This document shows positions 40,477 to 42,240 of a stretch of DNA of 42,240 nucleotides, piece after piece. How positions within the stretch are numbered: position 1 is the first letter of the stretch; every line of letters starts with the position of its first letter. Below the pieces are notes generated by a model. The model saw only the letters and a program-made list of their open reading frames with translations. It was not told the DNA's origin and made no database searches. Both the position numbers and the translations under genes were made by a program. This DNA is from Oscillospiraceae bacterium (GTDB lineage Bacteria; Bacillota; Clostridia; Oscillospirales; Oscillospiraceae): positions 1 to 42,240 of the forward strand of contig JAJQCF010000004.1 of NCBI GenBank assembly GCA_021202845.1, read 5' to 3'.

Positions 40477-41985
40477 TCAAATCTGGTTGCGCTTGTCCTC
40501 GCCGCATATTTCGGGAGGACGCAGCTTGTTTTTCGGCAGCGGCGGCTGAATGAGCGCGTTGAGCACGCTCCGCGCCCCGCCCTCGGAAAACGGCGAGAGA
40601 TAGCACACGCCGAAGCTGTCCATGCGCGCAAGGTACCACACCAGCAGCGCCAGCCCCAGCATTATGCCCAGCATTCCCAGCGCTACTGCCAGCAGCACGA
40701 GCGCAAAGCGGGCGATGCGCAGCGCCGCACCGAAGTCCTGACTGGGCTGAATGAAGCCGCATATGCCCGCCGTGGCGACGATGATGACCGCCACAGGCGA
40801 GATGACCTTGGCGTCCACCGCCGACTGGCCGACAATCAGCGCGCCGATTATGCTGACCGTCTCGCCCACAGGGTTCGGCAGCCGCAATCCGGCCTCCTGC
40901 AGCAGCTCAAAGGCTACGAGCATGGACAGTATCTCAACGCCGGTGGAAAACGGTACCTCCTGCTTGGCGCTTATTGTGGACTCCAGCATTTTAAGAGGCA
41001 GCATCTCCTGATGGTACATGGCGATGGCCGCGTAGGCCGCGGGCAGCAGCAGCGTCAGCGCCAGCGCCGCCCAGCGCATGAGCTTGAGCGCGGCGGAGAC
41101 TACGAAGTGCCAGCCCCTATCCTCGCCCACGCGCATGAAGTCTGCGAGCCTAGCGGGCAGCAGGAAGCCCAGCGGCAGGCCGTCCACTATTATGCCGACG
41201 CGCCCGTCCAGCAGGTCCATTGCGAACTTATCCGGCCTCTCGGTGTGCAGCAGCTGGGGAAAAGGCGAGGAGGGGTTATCCGTGATATACTGCTCCAAGT
41301 TGCCGGTGGAGAGGAAGCCGTCCACGTCAATGGCGTCCAGACGAGAGCGCAGCTGGGAAACGGTTTTGTCGCTCGCCACGCCCTGCACGTAGAGCAGAGC
41401 CACGGACGTGGAGCTCTTGCGCCCCAAGGTGAGCTGCGAGACCTTCAAATCCGGCGTGCGCAGCCTGCGCCGCACGAGCGAGGTGTTGACGCGCAGCGTC
41501 TCGACAAAGGCGTCCTTCGCGCCCTTGACCGTTTTCTCCAGCGTCGGCTCATTTATGCTGCGGGTCTGGTTCGACTTGCACTCGAAGCTGACGGCGCAGG
41601 ACAGCTCGTCGAACACCACGCAGACAAAGCCGCGGTTTAAGTCGGACACAATGTCATCCAGCGCCGTGCGCAGCTTGACCGTGGCCGCGCCGACCGCCCC
41701 GCTGAGGAGAAGGTCGAGCAGCGCTTGGTGAGACATATCCGGCGGAAAGTGAAGCGGACTGCCCAGCGCGGTGAGCACGCTGTCCGCGGCGTCAATGCCG
41801 GAGATGAGCCCATCCATGTAGCAGACCTGCACAACGCAGGACTTTTGCCCGCCCGCATAGACACAGTGGTTCTCGAAATCATCGCAGCCTTCAAAAATCG
41901 CCCTGAGCGCCTCAAGGCTTACCGGCTCCGGCCACCGCGGCTGCACGGCGGGATGCGGGACGGAGCGTTTGCGTTCAAAAAACAT
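40477..41985 (-). CDS. gerAA: Spore germination receptor subunit (GerAA type)
   Basis: 502 residues. A soluble N-terminal half (about 1-290) includes ALRAIFEGCDDFENHCV, SLVRRRLRTPDLKVSQLTLGRKS, and GRVGIIVDGLPLGFLLPA. The membrane half that follows has AIAMYHQEMLP, KQEVPFSTGVEILSMLVAFELLQEAGLRLP and GETVSIIGALIVGQSAVDAKVISP, all strongly diagnostic of the family. It senses germinant together with the GerB and GerC subunits. No ribosome binding site precedes the ATG, and the forespore promoter predicts a start point at or next to this codon. First gene of the A-C-B operon. Confidence 0.95.
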   Translation of the reverse strand: MFFERKRSVPHPAVQPRWPEPVSLEALRAIFEGCDDFENHCVYAGGQKSCVVQVCYMDGLISGIDAADSVLTALGSPLHFPPDMSHQALLDLLLSGAVGAATVKLRTALDDIVSDLNRGFVCVVFDELSCAVSFECKSNQTRSINEPTLEKTVKGAKDAFVETLRVNTSLVRRRLRTPDLKVSQLTLGRKSSTSVALLYVQGVASDKTVSQLRSRLDAIDVDGFLSTGNLEQYITDNPSSPFPQLLHTERPDKFAMDLLDGRVGIIVDGLPLGFLLPARLADFMRVGEDRGWHFVVSAALKLMRWAALALTLLLPAAYAAIAMYHQEMLPLKMLESTISAKQEVPFSTGVEILSMLVAFELLQEAGLRLPNPVGETVSIIGALIVGQSAVDAKVISPVAVIIVATAGICGFIQPSQDFGAALRIARFALVLLAVALGMLGIMLGLALLVWYLARMDSFGVCYLSPFSEGGARSVLNALIQPPLPKNKLRPPEICGEDKRNQI

Positions 41986-41990
41986 AGGAC

Positions 41991-42020
41991 TATCATGCCC
42001 AGAAGGCGCGCTTGATATAC
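41991..42020 (-). promoter_or_regulatory. Sigma-G-like promoter of the ger operon
   Basis: On the minus strand GTATA (42020-42016), an 18-base spacer and CATGATA (41997-41991). This fits the forespore consensus GnATR and CATnnTA. The -10 ends five bases before the gerA ATG. Confidence 0.65.
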
Positions 42021-42049
42021 AAATACGGCTGAAAACGGTGCGATTTGGT

Positions 42050-42115
42050 CGCTGAAAAATTTTTTAGAAAATTTCTTAAAAAGTTCTTGACAAAGTCGTT
42101 TAATCGTGGTATTCT
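42050..42115 (+). promoter_or_regulatory. rRNA-type promoter with A/T-rich UP-like element
   Basis: TTGACA (42087-42092), a 17-base spacer and TATTCT (42110-42115) follow about 35 bases of A and T tracts (42050-42084), the layout of strong rRNA promoters. Confidence 0.75.
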
Positions 42116-42121
42116 ATCAAA

Positions 42122-42240
42122 GCTGTCACGAAGCGAGCGAGCCGAACGGGTCGGGAGACCGCGGGAGGCGAGCGAAGGAAAGAGGCAGCGGGTGTACCTT
42201 GAAAATTAAACATTGTAAGAAAGCTTATGCAAATAAGCAC
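42122..42240 (+). other. Leader of a probable rRNA operon
   Basis: About 120 bases of structured, GC-rich leader contain CCTTGAAAATTAAACA (from 42198), which resembles the sequence often found upstream of 16S rRNA in Firmicutes. No mature rRNA sequence is recognisable before the window ends, so the operon itself is inferred. Confidence 0.5.

Noticed and set aside
40467-40631. N-terminal extension of gerC upstream of the GTG
   Set aside because: It would overlap gerA, is Arg/Cys-rich shadow sequence, and would bury the lipoprotein signal.
1-42240. CRISPR arrays, tRNA genes, insertion sequences, prophage genes
   Set aside because: None found by eye: no regular spaced repeats, no cloverleaf with the conserved T-loop sequence, no transposase or integrase motifs. 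A covariance-model scan would be decisive for tRNAs and other RNAs.

Overview
The window looks like part of the chromosome of an endospore-forming, fairly GC-rich member of the Clostridia (Firmicutes), most like the Oscillospiraceae/Ruminococcaceae; that family assignment is an inference from gene content and codon style. Direct support comes from spore maturation genes (spmA, spmB), the germination protease gpr, a gerA-gerC-gerB receptor operon with a sigma-G-like promoter, RNase Y, a parA-parB locus with two consensus parS sites, a PotC-PotD fusion and many AGGAGG-type ribosome binding sites. No prophage, insertion sequence, CRISPR array or tRNA gene was seen. Paired parS sites often lie in the origin-proximal part of a chromosome.

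Layout. 1-300: tail of an upstream gene and terminators. 307-2709 (minus): rny with a long structured leader, a short tandem repeat and an unrecognised acidic protein. 2911-7054 (plus): murI, a DUF1934 protein, argS and an AEC-family transporter. 7051-8129 (minus): spmA-spmB. 8268-11154 (plus): an AAA-like/PD-(D/E)XK family protein of foreign appearance and a ferredoxin-type aldo/keto reductase. 11247-19147 (minus): parA-parB-serS-mscL-potA-potB-potCD. 19350-21649: prmA (plus), gpr (minus), rpsT (plus). 21730-27601: a remnant of a small membrane peptide, a beta-helix lipoprotein, a divergent SLH-anchored 5'-nucleotidase and two unknown proteins. 27695-27895 (minus): rpmE. 28120-37405 (plus): a shikimate/aromatic amino acid operon. 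37497-42020 (minus): an mntA-hepT toxin-antitoxin pair with a broken hepT, then the germination operon. 42087-42240 (plus): a strong promoter and leader that look like the start of an rRNA operon whose 16S gene lies beyond the window.

The most striking feature is the control region of the aromatic operon. A consensus promoter (28120-28148) is followed by an 18-codon reading frame, MKSAYAAYFAAYYFAFGR, in which seven codons are Tyr or Phe. Then come mutually exclusive hairpins and a T-tailed terminator just before the DAHP synthase gene. This is the architecture of ribosome-mediated transcription attenuation sensing Tyr/Phe. The operon it would control encodes every step from DAHP to chorismate, including an AroE-AroK fusion, plus prephenate dehydrogenase and an aminotransferase.

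Other notable points: PotA carries an insertion of about 170 residues made of a duplicated module; PotC is fused through an extra membrane helix to its binding protein; parS abuts the parA -35 box; hepT is frameshifted at a run of five C (coding strand); and the gerA sigma-G-like promoter predicts a transcript that starts at, or next to, the ATG.
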